A stretch of DNA of 64,000 nucleotides from Pontibaca methylaminivorans (GTDB lineage Bacteria; Pseudomonadota; Alphaproteobacteria; Rhodobacterales; Rhodobacteraceae). Position numbers and translations under genes: made by a program. The stretch lies in assembly GCF_900156525.1 (NCBI RefSeq), contig NZ_FTPS01000001.1, positions 1,922,001 to 1,986,000 on the forward strand, written 5' to 3'. Shown one piece after another: positions 53,945 to 63,824 of the stretch; the stretch's first letter is position 1; each line of letters starts with the position of its first letter. Below the pieces are notes generated by a model. The model ran no database searches. It saw only the letters and a list, made by a program, of their open reading frames with translations, and was not told the DNA's origin.

Positions 53945-54012
53945 CTTCTTCTGGCCGGAAATATCCCGGGGGAGTCGCCCGCAAGGGCGACGGGGGCAGA
54001 GCCCCCGCCCGG
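53945..54012. repeat. Dispersed two-hairpin repeat, copy 2 (next to the rsmA start)
   Basis: Reverse complement of the block at 30646-30710: CTTCTTCTGGCC, then ATATCCCGGGGGAGTCGCCC, then GGGCGAC and GGGGGCAGAGCCCCC. The stems are kept while the loops differ (TTTC in copy 1, GCAA here), which shows pairing is conserved. It fills most of the 94-bp gap between pdxA and rsmA, ending 2 bp before the rsmA GTG. Confidence 0.8.
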
Positions 54013-54036
54013 AGGCCGCCGCCCTCGCGGCCGCCC

Positions 54037-55014
54037 TCATGACTGCCCCGCCCGACGCCGGGCCATGTCGCGCGCAAGCTCAAGCGCCGCGATCAGGCTG
54101 CCCGCTTCGGCGATGCCCTTGCCGGCGATATCGAAAGCGGTCCCGTGATCGGGGGACGTGCGCAGGAACGGCAGGCCGAGCGTCACGTTCACCCCGCTGT
54201 CGAAGGCAAGCGTCTTGACCGGGATCAGCGCCTGATCGTGATACATGCAGACGGCGGCGTCATAGCCGGCCCGGGCGCGGGTGTGAAACATCGTGTCGGC
54301 CGGCAGCGGCCCGAGAACGTCCATCCCCTCCCGCCGCAGCCGCTCGAGCAGGGGGGCGATCCATTCGATCTCCTGCCGCCCCATGGCCCCGCCCTCGCCG
54401 GCATGGGGGTTGAGCCCGGCCACCGCGATGCGCGGTGCGGCAATGGCGAAATTTTCACGCAGGCCGGCCGCAGTCAGCATGATCACCCGCTCGAGCAGCG
54501 CCGGGGTCAGCCGCCGCGGCACGTCCTCGAGCGCGATATGGATCGTGGCCGGCACCACCCGCAGCCCGGCGCCGACCAGCATCATCACGACATGTTCGAC
54601 GCCCCCGAGCGCCGCCAGGAACTCGGTATGACCCGGATAGGCGAAACCGGCCCCGTCGATCAGGGCCTTCTTGTGGATCGGCGCGGTGCAGAGCGCCGAA
54701 GCCTCACCGCTCCGCACCAGTTCGACGCAGCGCTCGATCACCCGGATCACGTCACCCGCGTTGCGCGGATCGGCCTCGCCGGGCCGGGCCGGGGCGGCAA
54801 ACCGATGCGGCAGCACCGGAAACGCCGCGGCGCAGACCGCGTTTGCCTCGGCGGGCCCGGAAATCTCGCGAAACGGCGTGCCGGGCGGCAGATGGGTGGG
54901 GTCGCCCACCCAGAAGAACGGACAATCCGCACGCAGCGCCTGCCACGCCTTCACCGCGATTTCAGGGCCGATTCCCGCCGGTTCGCCGCAACTGAGCGCG
55001 ATCGGCGCGCTCAT
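54037..55014 (-). CDS. pdxA: 4-hydroxythreonine-4-phosphate dehydrogenase
   Basis: A protein of 325 aa in pyridoxal phosphate synthesis. It starts [24 protein letters not shown]. Metal-binding histidines are in [48 protein letters not shown] and the ending [26 protein letters not shown]. The start overlaps the surA stop by 4 bp. The gap to rsmA holds a dispersed repeat. Confidence 0.96.
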   Translation of the reverse strand: MSAPIALSCGEPAGIGPEIAVKAWQALRADCPFFWVGDPTHLPPGTPFREISGPAEANAVCAAAFPVLPHRFAAPARPGEADPRNAGDVIRVIERCVELVRSGEASALCTAPIHKKALIDGAGFAYPGHTEFLAALGGVEHVVMMLVGAGLRVVPATIHIALEDVPRRLTPALLERVIMLTAAGLRENFAIAAPRIAVAGLNPHAGEGGAMGRQEIEWIAPLLERLRREGMDVLGPLPADTMFHTRARAGYDAAVCMYHDQALIPVKTLAFDSGVNVTLGLPFLRTSPDHGTAFDIAGKGIAEAGSLIAALELARDMARRRAGQS

Positions 55015-56279
55015 CGCTCGGTGATGACCGCATTGCCGCGCAGCTTTGCCAGCTGGTTTTCGGAAAACGCCTCGAGGCGCTGCTGCGCCAGCATGTTGCC
55101 GATGTCGTCATCCGATGCCTCGGCGGCGCTTTCGGCCGTGCGGTTGCAAAGCATGAGGAACAGGAGCGTCTGCCCGCTGTTGCGGGTCAGCGTGGTCGAG
55201 ATCTCGCCGCGGTCGAGCTTTGCAAGTTCGATCGCGATGTCCTGCGGGATCTCGCCGGGGGCCTGTTCGACCTTTTCCAGCACCTCGGGCGGCTGCCCGG
55301 CGGCGATGCCGAACAGGTCGTCGCAGCGATCCACCCGCGCGGCGACCTCGGCCGCCTGCTTCAGCCCCTCGGGGCTGTGCCCGCCGGGAATGTAGTACTT
55401 GGCATAGGAGACCTTCGAATAGGCGTCGCGGTCGCGTCCGGTTTCGCGCATCTCGCGCATCTGGAACAGCGCCACCGCGTTCGAAAGCGGAATCGGCGGC
55501 GTCACCTCGCCGGGCTTCAGCTCCATGATGAGCGGGCGCAGCCCGGCAGGCAGATCGTTTACCGCCATCCAGGGGATCTGTCCGCCGGCCTGACGGCTTT
55601 CCGACGCGGAATAGCGCCTCGCCGCCTCGCCGAAGGCGTCGAAGCCGCGGATTTTCGACAGTTCCTCGGCCAGACCCTCGACCTGATCCATGTTCTCGGG
55701 GGTGACCGGCACGATGATCTCGTTCAAAAGCACGCTCACGCTGCTGCCGCTGTTTCCGGCAGCCCGGGCCTGGTCGATTTCCGCCTTGGAGGGGGCGGCG
55801 CGCGGCATGAACGTCGTGCGCACATATTCGCGCCACCCGACGTTCACGGACACGAAATCGCGCAGCGATTCATAGCTCACGCCGCCCTGCTGCAGGGCTT
55901 CGACGAATTCCTCGGGCGACAGGTCGGTGCGCTGGGAAAACTCGGCGATGCCTGCCCGGATGTCCTCCTCGGAGATCTCGATCTCCGCGTCCCGGATCGC
56001 CTGCTGCTTGAGCCGGTCCTCGATCAGTGCCTCGCGCGCCATCTGCATCGGGTCGCCCGGCGCCCGCAGCAGGTGCAGGAACCGCGCCCGCTGTTCGATC
56101 TCGAACCCGGTGATGGCGGCATCGTTCACCGTGATGACCGGGGCGAACAGGTTCTGCGCAAGCCCGGGCAGCGGCATGAGGGCGGTGCCGATCGCCAGCG
56201 CAAGGCCGCAGGCAAATGGGCGCAGCCCGCGCCGGAACCGGGGCAGGGACGGAATCGGGAGGGATATTCTCAGCTGCAT
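55011..56279 (-). CDS. surA: Periplasmic chaperone SurA (peptidylprolyl isomerase)
   Basis: A protein of 422 aa with a long positively charged signal (FRRGLRPFACGLALAIGTALMPLPGLAQ). The N-terminal chaperone part is VITVNDAAITGFEIEQRARFLHLLRAP with SurA_N helices. Then comes a parvulin-type isomerase domain around FGEAARRYSASESRQAGGQIPWMAVNDL and LKPGEVTPPIPLSNAVALFQM. It helps fold outer-membrane proteins such as LptD, whose gene overlaps by 10 bp. Confidence 0.93.
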   Translation of the reverse strand: MQLRISLPIPSLPRFRRGLRPFACGLALAIGTALMPLPGLAQNLFAPVITVNDAAITGFEIEQRARFLHLLRAPGDPMQMAREALIEDRLKQQAIRDAEIEISEEDIRAGIAEFSQRTDLSPEEFVEALQQGGVSYESLRDFVSVNVGWREYVRTTFMPRAAPSKAEIDQARAAGNSGSSVSVLLNEIIVPVTPENMDQVEGLAEELSKIRGFDAFGEAARRYSASESRQAGGQIPWMAVNDLPAGLRPLIMELKPGEVTPPIPLSNAVALFQMREMRETGRDRDAYSKVSYAKYYIPGGHSPEGLKQAAEVAARVDRCDDLFGIAAGQPPEVLEKVEQAPGEIPQDIAIELAKLDRGEISTTLTRNSGQTLLFLMLCNRTAESAAEASDDDIGNMLAQQRLEAFSENQLAKLRGNAVITER

Positions 56280-58438
56280 GATCGCCTGTATTTCTCGTTG
56301 CCGCTTTCCACGGTGAAGCCGCGTAGTGAAATGGTAAAGCCGAAATCGGTGGTCGGCTCAACACTTGTCGAGCTTGTATACCGCCGGTTTACCGAAAGAT
56401 CGACCGCGACGCACTCGTTTTGCCATCCCAGCCCGAAGCCGGCGCGCGTGGCGCTGGAATCGGTCAGGTCGTAACGCAGGTTGGCCCGCCCGGTCCAGTT
56501 CGGGGTGATTTCATAGGCCCCGTCCAGCCAGATTTCCGAAAGCGCCTCTTCGCGGCCCTCGTCGGGGTCGATCCCCTGCCAGAGATAGGTGCCGGCAAGA
56601 CCGGTGCGCCTGCCGGTCCAGCTGCCGCGCAGTTCCGCCTTGGAGATGCCGAAACCGCTGTCGAGCAGGGTGCGGCCGCTGACCGCAAGGCCCCGTTCGA
56701 AACTGATCTGGCCGGCCAGCAATATGTCCGATGCCTTCCCCGAAAGCCCCGAGGTGCGGGTAAAGCCCGGATCCGCGTCCTGGCGGAACACCTGGCCGAT
56801 ACTGGCCGAAGCCTGCCAGCCCGAAGGCGCAAAGCGCGCCCAGTTCACGCCGTAGACAAAAGTGAATCCGTCCTCGCGCCGGTCGGGGGCGGGAAACCGC
56901 GACAGCGACAGGAGGTTGCCCTCGTCGAATTCGACAAAGGCGCTCTCGTCATTCGGCGGCGTGGTCCCGTGGGTGCTGGCCCAGCCGATCTGGGCGATGG
57001 GCTCCAGCATCTGCGTGGCGCCGTCCGCCGTGGTCTTCGTCATCGGATAGCGCAGGCTGAACGCCGACGACGGCGTGACGCGGGACAGGTCGTGGCCATA
57101 ACTGTCGTCCTGGTAGATACGGAAGATGTCGGCGGCGATGCCAACGCGCCAGTCCGCGCGCAGGCCGGGGCCGATGATCCAGTTGCGCCGCCAGTTCAGG
57201 TCGGCGGTGGAGCGGATGACATCGCGTCCGAGGATATTGAGGTTCGAACTGCGGTGATGGCCCTGCACGTCGACGGCCATGCGCAATTCGCCGCCGATCC
57301 GGTCGGGAAACCAGCGCCGCTCGTAACGCAGGCTCGGCACGATGGTCGGGAGGGTGGACTGGTAATCGAGATCGCGCAGCGAATCGTAATAGATCAGCCC
57401 GGCGCGGAACGCGTCGTTGCGGCGATAGCGCGAGATCACCACTTCGTTGCGCAGCCGGTCGGTGTCGGGCAGGCCGTAATCCACAAGATACGCCTTGTCG
57501 CTCGCGGTGCGGATCTGGAAATCGAGGTTGAACCCGCGGTTCAGGTCGAAATGTCCGCTGCCGAACAGGTAGCCGCGCGCGTCGTCGGTCAGGTCGTCGC
57601 TGGTATAGGCGCCCTCGAAGCGGATCTCGCCTCGGCGGAACGCCTGCCGGTAACGGAACCCGAGCGTGCGCGTCTTGGGCGAAAGATAGGGTGTCAGCGT
57701 CAGGTCGCGATGATCGCCGAGCGGGATGAAATAGGGCACCCGTATCCCGGTGCCGAGCTGGTTGGTGCTGCGGATGGTCGGCACCAGAAAGCCGCGCGCG
57801 CGTTTCACGTTGGGGTCGGGCAGACGGAAGCGCGGCAGCACCATCACCGTCGCTCCGCGCACCATCAGGCGCGCGTCCTCGAAATAAAGCTGCTGCTCGT
57901 CCTCGTCGTGGATCACCCGGCGGGCCCGGATCTGCCAGAGCGGCGGGCGCCCGTCGCCGCAGACATGGCACGAGGTCACGGCCGTGGTGTAAAGCTGGGT
58001 ATAGCGCCCGCCGACCCGGTTCATCTGCACCGCCGCAAGCTGCACCTGCCGGTTCAACACCATACGCGCGCCCCGCAGCAGCCCGTTCTGCAATTCGCGG
58101 TCGAGTTCGGCGGCGCTGGCCAGCACCGTGACATCCGCGCCCCGCTCGAGCCGGATCGGCCCCTCGATGGCAAGCTGCCCGCTGGCCTCGTCGTAAGTGA
58201 CGCGCTGCGCGGTCAGGCGCACATCGTTGTGCAGGGCCTCGACATGGCCCTCGGCCACGAGCTGGCGCGAGGGGGTGACGTAAAGCGTGTCGGCCATGAG
58301 CACCGCGCGCTCTTCCCGGTCGGTGCCCTCCGCCGGGGTCTCCTGTGCCAGCGCGCTCCATTGCAGCACGAGCGACGCCAGAATGATCGCAAGCATGAGC
58401 GCCGCAAGGGCCGATAGGAGATGCCGCCGCCTGCTCAT
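56270..58438 (-). CDS. lptD: LPS assembly outer-membrane protein LptD
   Basis: A protein of 722 aa from ATG 58438 with a signal peptide (LLSALAALMLAIILASLVLQWSALAQ). The N-terminal OstA-like periplasmic domain is VLMADTLYVTPSRQLVAEGHVEAL and repeats. The C-terminal beta barrel is rich in aromatic and Arg residues and ends GFTISLRGFTVESGNEKYRRSCS. It inserts lipopolysaccharide in the outer leaflet. Two cysteines are in CHVCGDGRPPLWQIRARRVIHDEDE, a typical segment. Overlaps link it to lptG upstream and surA downstream. Confidence 0.95.
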   Translation of the reverse strand: MSRRRHLLSALAALMLAIILASLVLQWSALAQETPAEGTDREERAVLMADTLYVTPSRQLVAEGHVEALHNDVRLTAQRVTYDEASGQLAIEGPIRLERGADVTVLASAAELDRELQNGLLRGARMVLNRQVQLAAVQMNRVGGRYTQLYTTAVTSCHVCGDGRPPLWQIRARRVIHDEDEQQLYFEDARLMVRGATVMVLPRFRLPDPNVKRARGFLVPTIRSTNQLGTGIRVPYFIPLGDHRDLTLTPYLSPKTRTLGFRYRQAFRRGEIRFEGAYTSDDLTDDARGYLFGSGHFDLNRGFNLDFQIRTASDKAYLVDYGLPDTDRLRNEVVISRYRRNDAFRAGLIYYDSLRDLDYQSTLPTIVPSLRYERRWFPDRIGGELRMAVDVQGHHRSSNLNILGRDVIRSTADLNWRRNWIIGPGLRADWRVGIAADIFRIYQDDSYGHDLSRVTPSSAFSLRYPMTKTTADGATQMLEPIAQIGWASTHGTTPPNDESAFVEFDEGNLLSLSRFPAPDRREDGFTFVYGVNWARFAPSGWQASASIGQVFRQDADPGFTRTSGLSGKASDILLAGQISFERGLAVSGRTLLDSGFGISKAELRGSWTGRRTGLAGTYLWQGIDPDEGREEALSEIWLDGAYEITPNWTGRANLRYDLTDSSATRAGFGLGWQNECVAVDLSVNRRYTSSTSVEPTTDFGFTISLRGFTVESGNEKYRRSCS

Positions 58439-59541
58439 CAGCCGTCCTCTGTCTGCAGCAGCAGCCCGAGCGCCAGCAGGATCGCCGCGACCGGGGGCGC
58501 CCATGTGGCAAGAATCACCGGAAGCTGACCGTTCTCGCCGAGCACCTGCGCGAAATCGCGGATGAAATAAAGCCCGAAGCCAAGCAGCACCGCCGCGATC
58601 ACCGCAACCCCGGTGCCGCCAAGGCGGGTGTGGCGCATGGTGAAGGCGGCGCCGACCAGCACCATGGCGATCAGGAACAGCGGGCGCGCGAGTTCGGACT
58701 GGAACCAGACCTCCTGACTGCGGGTCGCGAATCCGGCCTCGCGCAGTTCGCGGATGGTGGCGGGCAGGTCATAGATCGAAATCCCCGATGCCCGCCCGAG
58801 GCTTTCCTCGATCCGCGCCTGTGTCAGCGTGGTGGCAAGGGTCATCTCGGAGTGGGTCCGCGCCCGGTGTTCGGGGTTCAGATCACTGGCGAGCGGCCAG
58901 ACCTTGGCGTTTTCCAGGATCCACTTGCCATCGCCCAGCCGCGCGCTTTCGGCAAGGATGCGCCGGTTCGGCTCCCCCGATGGGCCATAGCCGAGGATCG
59001 TCACCTGCCGCAGGGTGATGCCGCCCCGTTCGTGCAGGTAGTCCTCGGCATGGATCACGGCCTGTCCCTCGGCGCCGCCCTGCCGCAGCCAGAGCCCCTC
59101 GCTCCCCAGCGAGAGCGCCGAGGCATCGCCGCTGCGATAGATGTCGGAGAGGCGCTGATAGCGGTTCGCTGTCGTTGCCACGATCGGGTTGAGCATCGTT
59201 ACCGCCAGCACGCCGATCAGCGCCGCGACGCCCAGCGGCGCGACCAGCGTGCGCAGCCCCGACCGGCCGGCCGCGCGCGTGACCACCAGTTCGCTGCTGC
59301 GGGCCATGGCCACGAAAAGCGCGATGGTGGCCAGGATCATCAGCAGGGGCAGGATCTTGTCGATGGCGCCCGGGGCGCTCAGGAGGGTCAGCGCGAAGAT
59401 CCGGGCAAGCCCCGTGTCCGAGTCGCTGAAGCGGCGCAGTTGCTCGATCAGATCGACCAGCAGGATGAGGCTCAGGAACACGGCCGCGACCAGCAGGAAG
59501 CTGCCCAGGAAGCGCCGCGCGTAATAGAGGTCGAGGATCAT
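58438..59541 (-). CDS. lptG: LPS export ABC transporter permease LptG
   Basis: A protein of 367 aa with six membrane segments and a large periplasmic domain between the third and fourth. It starts MILDLYYARRFLGSFLLVAAVF, and the family segment ITLRQVTILGYGPSGEPNRRI lies in the periplasmic part. With LptF and LptB it extracts LPS from the inner membrane. It overlaps lptF by 4 bp and lptD by 1 bp. Confidence 0.94.
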   Translation of the reverse strand: MILDLYYARRFLGSFLLVAAVFLSLILLVDLIEQLRRFSDSDTGLARIFALTLLSAPGAIDKILPLLMILATIALFVAMARSSELVVTRAAGRSGLRTLVAPLGVAALIGVLAVTMLNPIVATTANRYQRLSDIYRSGDASALSLGSEGLWLRQGGAEGQAVIHAEDYLHERGGITLRQVTILGYGPSGEPNRRILAESARLGDGKWILENAKVWPLASDLNPEHRARTHSEMTLATTLTQARIEESLGRASGISIYDLPATIRELREAGFATRSQEVWFQSELARPLFLIAMVLVGAAFTMRHTRLGGTGVAVIAAVLLGFGLYFIRDFAQVLGENGQLPVILATWAPPVAAILLALGLLLQTEDG

Positions 59542-60677
59542 GCCGCGGTCTCTCGCACGCGCGTCTGCCGGCGCAGCCGCAGGGCCGGCGGGCGGGCCGC
59601 GATCTGCAGGAACAGCGCGGCCACGGCAAGCCCCGCAAACGTGGGCAGATAGACCAGCGGCCAGAGCCGGGCATCGGCCAGCACCGGGCCCGAGACCAGC
59701 CCGCGCAGCACTTCGAGCAGGATCACCAGCACAAAGGCCAGCAGCGCCTGCCGCCAGACGCCGAAGCGCGAGAAGCCGCCGAGCATGAGCGTCGAGAAAC
59801 CGATCAGCGCCACGGCGACACAGATCAGCGCCCGGGCAAAGCGCAGGTGCAGTTCCTCGGCGAGCTTGCCGGGATTGAACCCCTCGTCGCGGGCGATGTC
59901 GCTGCCCCGCGTCAGCAGCTCGATCGTCGGCACTTCGCGCAGGCTGCGTGCGCCGGGCTCGCGACTCGGAAGCAACGCGCTGATGTCGTATGAGAAATCA
60001 GAGAACCGCGTGGTCGAAAGCGTGTGCTCGTGATTGTCCTGAAGCTGCGCCATCCCGTTCACCATGACCAGGTTCGCCCGCTCGCCGTCGCGCAGCAGAT
60101 AGGCGCGCTCGGCGGTATAGGTGACGCTCTGGTCGGAATCGCGTCGGTCCGATAGAAAGATATCGTTCAGCGTGCTGTCGGGGTCGATGCGGCCGATATA
60201 GAAGGTCACGCCCGCGACCGGGTGCAGGAAAGTGCCTTCGCTCAGCAGCCGCGCCGAGATGCTCTGCGCCACTTCGGCCTCGCGCGCGGAAAGCTGGCTG
60301 ATCGAGGCCGGCAGCAGCAGGTGGGTGAGCACGCTCATCATCAGCGCCGCCAGCAGCCCGAATACGAGCGGCGGGCGGGCAAGCCGCCAGGGGCTGGTGC
60401 CGGTGGCCTGCATCACCGTGATCTCGCTGTCGCCCTGCATGCGGTTCGTGACATAGACGGCGGCCGCAAAGACCGCCATGGGCAGGATCATGCGGATCAG
60501 GTTGGGCAGGGCCAGCGCCGAAAATTCAAGGAACACCAGCAGCGACTGCCCGTCGCCGATCAGCCGGTCGAACAGCACCACCGCCCGGTTGATCCAGAAC
60601 ACCGCGACAAGGATCAATGCGAAGAAGCCGAAGAACAGAAGCAGGCGCGAGAGAACATATCTGTCGTAGCGCGACAA
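59538..60677 (-). CDS. lptF: LPS export ABC transporter permease LptF
   Basis: A protein of 379 aa with the same six-segment layout as LptG. It starts MSRYDRYVLSRLLLFFGFFA, and the cytoplasmic helix segment is GDSEITVMQATGTSPWRLARPPL. The start codon is TTG at 60677, with GGGAGGG 7 nt upstream; no ATG lies nearby in frame. It is the first gene of the cluster and is divergent from pepA, with a 189-bp region holding both promoters. Confidence 0.94.
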   Translation of the reverse strand: MSRYDRYVLSRLLLFFGFFALILVAVFWINRAVVLFDRLIGDGQSLLVFLEFSALALPNLIRMILPMAVFAAAVYVTNRMQGDSEITVMQATGTSPWRLARPPLVFGLLAALMMSVLTHLLLPASISQLSAREAEVAQSISARLLSEGTFLHPVAGVTFYIGRIDPDSTLNDIFLSDRRDSDQSVTYTAERAYLLRDGERANLVMVNGMAQLQDNHEHTLSTTRFSDFSYDISALLPSREPGARSLREVPTIELLTRGSDIARDEGFNPGKLAEELHLRFARALICVAVALIGFSTLMLGGFSRFGVWRQALLAFVLVILLEVLRGLVSGPVLADARLWPLVYLPTFAGLAVAALFLQIAARPPALRLRRQTRVRETAA

Positions 60678-60866
60678 TGCGACCCTCCCCGCGGCCCTGA
60701 CGATTGATCCCGTGTTTTGCGCGACATTAATCCAATTGCCTGCCGGGGAAAACTGCTATCTGGTCAAGCGCAGGCGCCCGCGTTACCTCTGGGCGGCAGA
60801 GCGCCGGGCGCGCCCGCAGCAGGATACCGGGGCGTGCGGCGCAGGCCACACATGAAAGGAGGCGCC

Positions 60867-62357
60867 ATGAGCAGCCTGACCCCGATCCGTTTCACTCCGG
60901 TCGATCTCGATGCGATGGCCTCGGCCGAAGGGCGCGTCGCGGTGGTGATCCCGCCGGAGGGCAAGATGGACCATGGCGCGCGGCGGGCCAACCGTCTGAC
61001 CCGGGGCGCCCTTGCGCGGCTGATCGAAAGCCGGGAGTTCGCCCGTGCGAAGTCCGGGCAGGTGATCACGCTGGCCTGGCCGGGCGGGATGGCGGCCGAG
61101 GCGCTCGACGTGGTGGTGCTCGACAGCCGTTTCGATGCGACCGCGGCGCGCAAGGCGGGGGCGAAGCTCGCGGCGCTGGCCGGCGGCAAGCCGATGCTCG
61201 TCATGTTCGGCAGCCGGCGCCGCGGCGCCGAGCTTGCGCTGGGCATTGCCCTGCGCGCCTATCGCTTCGATGCGCACAAGACCGCGAAGGAAGGCGAGGA
61301 CGCACCGTTCGACCCCGCGCCCGTGACCATCCAGATTTCGGACCCGGAGGCCGCCGAGACGGCGCTCGCCCCGCTCCTGGCGGTGGCCGAGGGGGTGCAT
61401 ATGACGCGCGATCTGGTGAACGAGCCCGCGAATGTGCTGACCACGAGTGAATTCGCCGAGCGGCTGCGGGCGATGGAGGATCTCGGCCTCAAGGTCGAGG
61501 TGCTGGAGGAGGACCGCCTTGCCGAACTCGGCATGCGCAACCTTCTGGCGGTCGGGCAGGGGTCGGACAGCCCCTCGAAGGTCGTGGTGATGGAGTGGCA
61601 GGGCGGCGAGCAGGGACGCGCGCCGCTGGCGCTGGTCGGCAAGGGGGTGGTGTTCGACACCGGGGGCATATCGCTCAAGCCCGGCGCCGGCATGGAAGAC
61701 ATGACGATGGACATGGGCGGTGCAGGCACGGTCGCCGGCACCATGCGGGCGCTGGCGCGGCGCAAGGCCAAAGCCAATGTGGTCGGGCTGGTCGGCATCG
61801 TCGAGAACATGCCCTCGGGCAATGCCGTGCGCCCGGGCGATGTGGTGCGCTCCATGAAGGGCGACACGGTCGAGATCATCAACACCGACGCCGAAGGGCG
61901 GCTCGTGCTGTCGGATGTGCTCTGGTATGCGCAGGAGCGGTTCAATCCAGAAGGCATCATTGATCTGGCGACGCTGACGGGGGCGATCATCATCGGTCTT
62001 GGCCATGAAAACGCCGGCGTCTTCAGCAATGACGACGCGCTCTGCGATGCCTTTCTCGCGGCGGCGAAGACCGAGGGCGAGGGCGCCTGGCGGATGCCGC
62101 TCGGCAAGGCCTATGACGACATGCTGAAATCGCGCGTCGCCGACATGAAGAACGTGGGCGGGCGCGCGGCCGGCTCGATCACCGCGGCGCAGTTCCTGCA
62201 GCGCTTCGTCAAGGAGGGCACGCCCTGGATTCACCTCGACATCGCCGGTGTGGCGATGATCAAGGAGGGCACGGCTTATGCCCCCAAGGGCGCGACCGGA
62301 TGGGGTGTCGCGGCGCTGAACCGGCTGGTGGCGGATCGTTTTGAAAACGGCGACTAG
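60867..62357 (+). CDS. pepA: Leucyl aminopeptidase (M17, PepA)
   Basis: A protein of 496 aa from ATG 60867, which has AAAGGAGG 5 nt upstream. The catalytic domain has LVGKGVVFDTGGISLKPGAGMEDMTMDMGGAGTVAG and NTDAEGRLVLSDVLWYAQERF with the Zn/Mn ligands, and VADMKNVGGRAAGSITAAQFLQRF near the end. The length matches PepA. Its divergence from lptF and linkage with holC is a conserved arrangement. Confidence 0.95.
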   Translation: MSSLTPIRFTPVDLDAMASAEGRVAVVIPPEGKMDHGARRANRLTRGALARLIESREFARAKSGQVITLAWPGGMAAEALDVVVLDSRFDATAARKAGAKLAALAGGKPMLVMFGSRRRGAELALGIALRAYRFDAHKTAKEGEDAPFDPAPVTIQISDPEAAETALAPLLAVAEGVHMTRDLVNEPANVLTTSEFAERLRAMEDLGLKVEVLEEDRLAELGMRNLLAVGQGSDSPSKVVVMEWQGGEQGRAPLALVGKGVVFDTGGISLKPGAGMEDMTMDMGGAGTVAGTMRALARRKAKANVVGLVGIVENMPSGNAVRPGDVVRSMKGDTVEIINTDAEGRLVLSDVLWYAQERFNPEGIIDLATLTGAIIIGLGHENAGVFSNDDALCDAFLAAAKTEGEGAWRMPLGKAYDDMLKSRVADMKNVGGRAAGSITAAQFLQRFVKEGTPWIHLDIAGVAMIKEGTAYAPKGATGWGVAALNRLVADRFENGD

Positions 62358-62363
62358 GGAGCG

Positions 62364-62828
62364 ATGGGCGAGGTCTTTTTCTACCACCTGACGCGGCGCC
62401 CGCTGGAATCCATGCTGCCGGCGCTCCTGGATCGTGCGCGCGGGGCCGACTGGCGGATCGAATTGCGCGGCACCGATGGGGGGCGGATGCGCTGGCTTGA
62501 CGATCTGCTCTGGACCGCGCGCAAGGATTCCTTCCTGCCGCACGGGCTCGCCGGTGGTGCTGATGATGCGCAACAGCCCGTGCTGCTGACCGTGGCGGGG
62601 CAGGCGGCGGCGAATGCGCCGCACTGCCTGATCTGCGTCGATGGCGCGCCCCTTGCCGCGGAAGAGGCCGGCGCGGTCGCGCGCGCCTGCGTGATCTTTG
62701 ACGGGGGTGACGGCGCGGCCGTGAGCCACGCCCGCGCGCAATGGAAGGACCTGGTCGGCGCGGGATGTGCGGCGCAATACTGGTCCGAGGACTCCGGCAC
62801 CTGGGAGATGAAGGCCGAAAGCGGCTGA
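62364..62828 (+). CDS. holC: DNA polymerase III chi subunit
   Basis: A protein of 154 aa, MGEVFFYHLTRRPLESMLPA, with LRGTDGGRMRWLDDLLWTARKDSFLPHGL and the end VARACVIFDGGDGAAVSHARAQWKDLVGAGCAAQYWSED. Chi links the clamp loader to single-strand binding protein. The start is 6 bp after the pepA stop, as in many Proteobacteria. Confidence 0.93.
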   Translation: MGEVFFYHLTRRPLESMLPALLDRARGADWRIELRGTDGGRMRWLDDLLWTARKDSFLPHGLAGGADDAQQPVLLTVAGQAAANAPHCLICVDGAPLAAEEAGAVARACVIFDGGDGAAVSHARAQWKDLVGAGCAAQYWSEDSGTWEMKAESG

Positions 62829-62978
62829 GCGCGCCGGCCCGCCCCTCCGCCTGTTGTGCGCCTGCCGCAGAATTCGGGAGCGGCGGTGAAAATCCACGCG
62901 CAGGCCACCGCTTTGCTTGCCGCCCGTGGCCCGCCGGGCCATGACGCAACCCGCGATGCGCATGGAGGAACATGAGGA

Positions 62979-63818
62979 ATGGAGCCACGCAACCATAGCG
63001 ACGACCACCCGGCCGCGATCCGCCCAAAGCCGGGCGGGCGCCGCGTTCCCGCCCCATTGCGCGAATTCGGCGCGCTGCTGTCCGGGCTGGCCGCCCCCCG
63101 GGGCAAGGGGGCGCCCGCGGCCTGGACGCTGTGGATGACCCTCGCGGTCATCCTGCTGCCGCTTGTGCTCGTGGTGCTGCATCGCTGGGATGCACCGATC
63201 GTGCGGGGTGCCATGACCAGCGATCTCTGGCTGATGGAGGTGGCGCGCCTCGTCACCAGCGCGGTGAAGGCGGTCTACTGGCTGGCGCTCTCGGTCGTCG
63301 TCTGGGTGCTGACCTGCTTCGTCCTGCGCGGCGCGGATGGCGCCCCGTGGCGCCGCCGGATCGCGCGCCTGCACGACTTCGCGACCTTCCTGATCCTGTC
63401 GATCCTCGTGGCCGGGATCCCGGTCGAGATCGGCAAGCGCACCGCCGGGCGTGCACGCCCCGCCCTGATGGATGAATACGGCTCGCTTCATCTTGAACCG
63501 TTCCACGGCGGCCATGCGTTCGAAAGTTTCCCCTCGGGGCATTCCATGATGACCGGGATCCTGCTCGTGGCGCTCTGGATCTTTTTGCCGCGCTGGCGGG
63601 GGCTGGTGCTGCCGGCGGCCCTGCTGATGCTGCTCGGCCGGCTTGCGGCGGGGATGCATTATCCGACCGATGTGGTCGCGGGCTTTGCCATCGGAATCGT
63701 TGCCGCCGCATGGATTGCACGGTTCATGGCGGGGCGTGGCGTCATTTTTCGGCCGGTGTCCGGGCGGGGGCTGCCGTCGCTTGCTGCGCGCCCGCCGCGA
63801 GGGGCGGGCGGGGCCTGA
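62979..63818 (+). CDS. PAP2 family phosphatase
   Basis: A protein of 279 aa with about six membrane segments after a 45-residue polar N-terminus. The three acid-phosphatase motifs are KRTAGRARP, SFPSGHSMMTG and RLAAGMHYPTDVVAG. Such enzymes act on lipid phosphates such as undecaprenyl pyrophosphate or phosphatidic acid, or on lipid A. The exact substrate is not readable. The start ATG 62979 has GGAGG at some distance and AGGA closer. Confidence 0.88.
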   Translation: MEPRNHSDDHPAAIRPKPGGRRVPAPLREFGALLSGLAAPRGKGAPAAWTLWMTLAVILLPLVLVVLHRWDAPIVRGAMTSDLWLMEVARLVTSAVKAVYWLALSVVVWVLTCFVLRGADGAPWRRRIARLHDFATFLILSILVAGIPVEIGKRTAGRARPALMDEYGSLHLEPFHGGHAFESFPSGHSMMTGILLVALWIFLPRWRGLVLPAALLMLLGRLAAGMHYPTDVVAGFAIGIVAAAWIARFMAGRGVIFRPVSGRGLPSLAARPPRGAGGA

Positions 63819-63824
63819 GGCGCT

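Noticed and set aside
60783-63659. Open frame of 958 codons on the minus strand opposite pepA, holC and the PAP2 gene
   Set aside because: It is a shadow frame caused by high GC. Its translation is rich in Arg, His, Gly and Gln without domains, and it lies opposite three well-supported genes.
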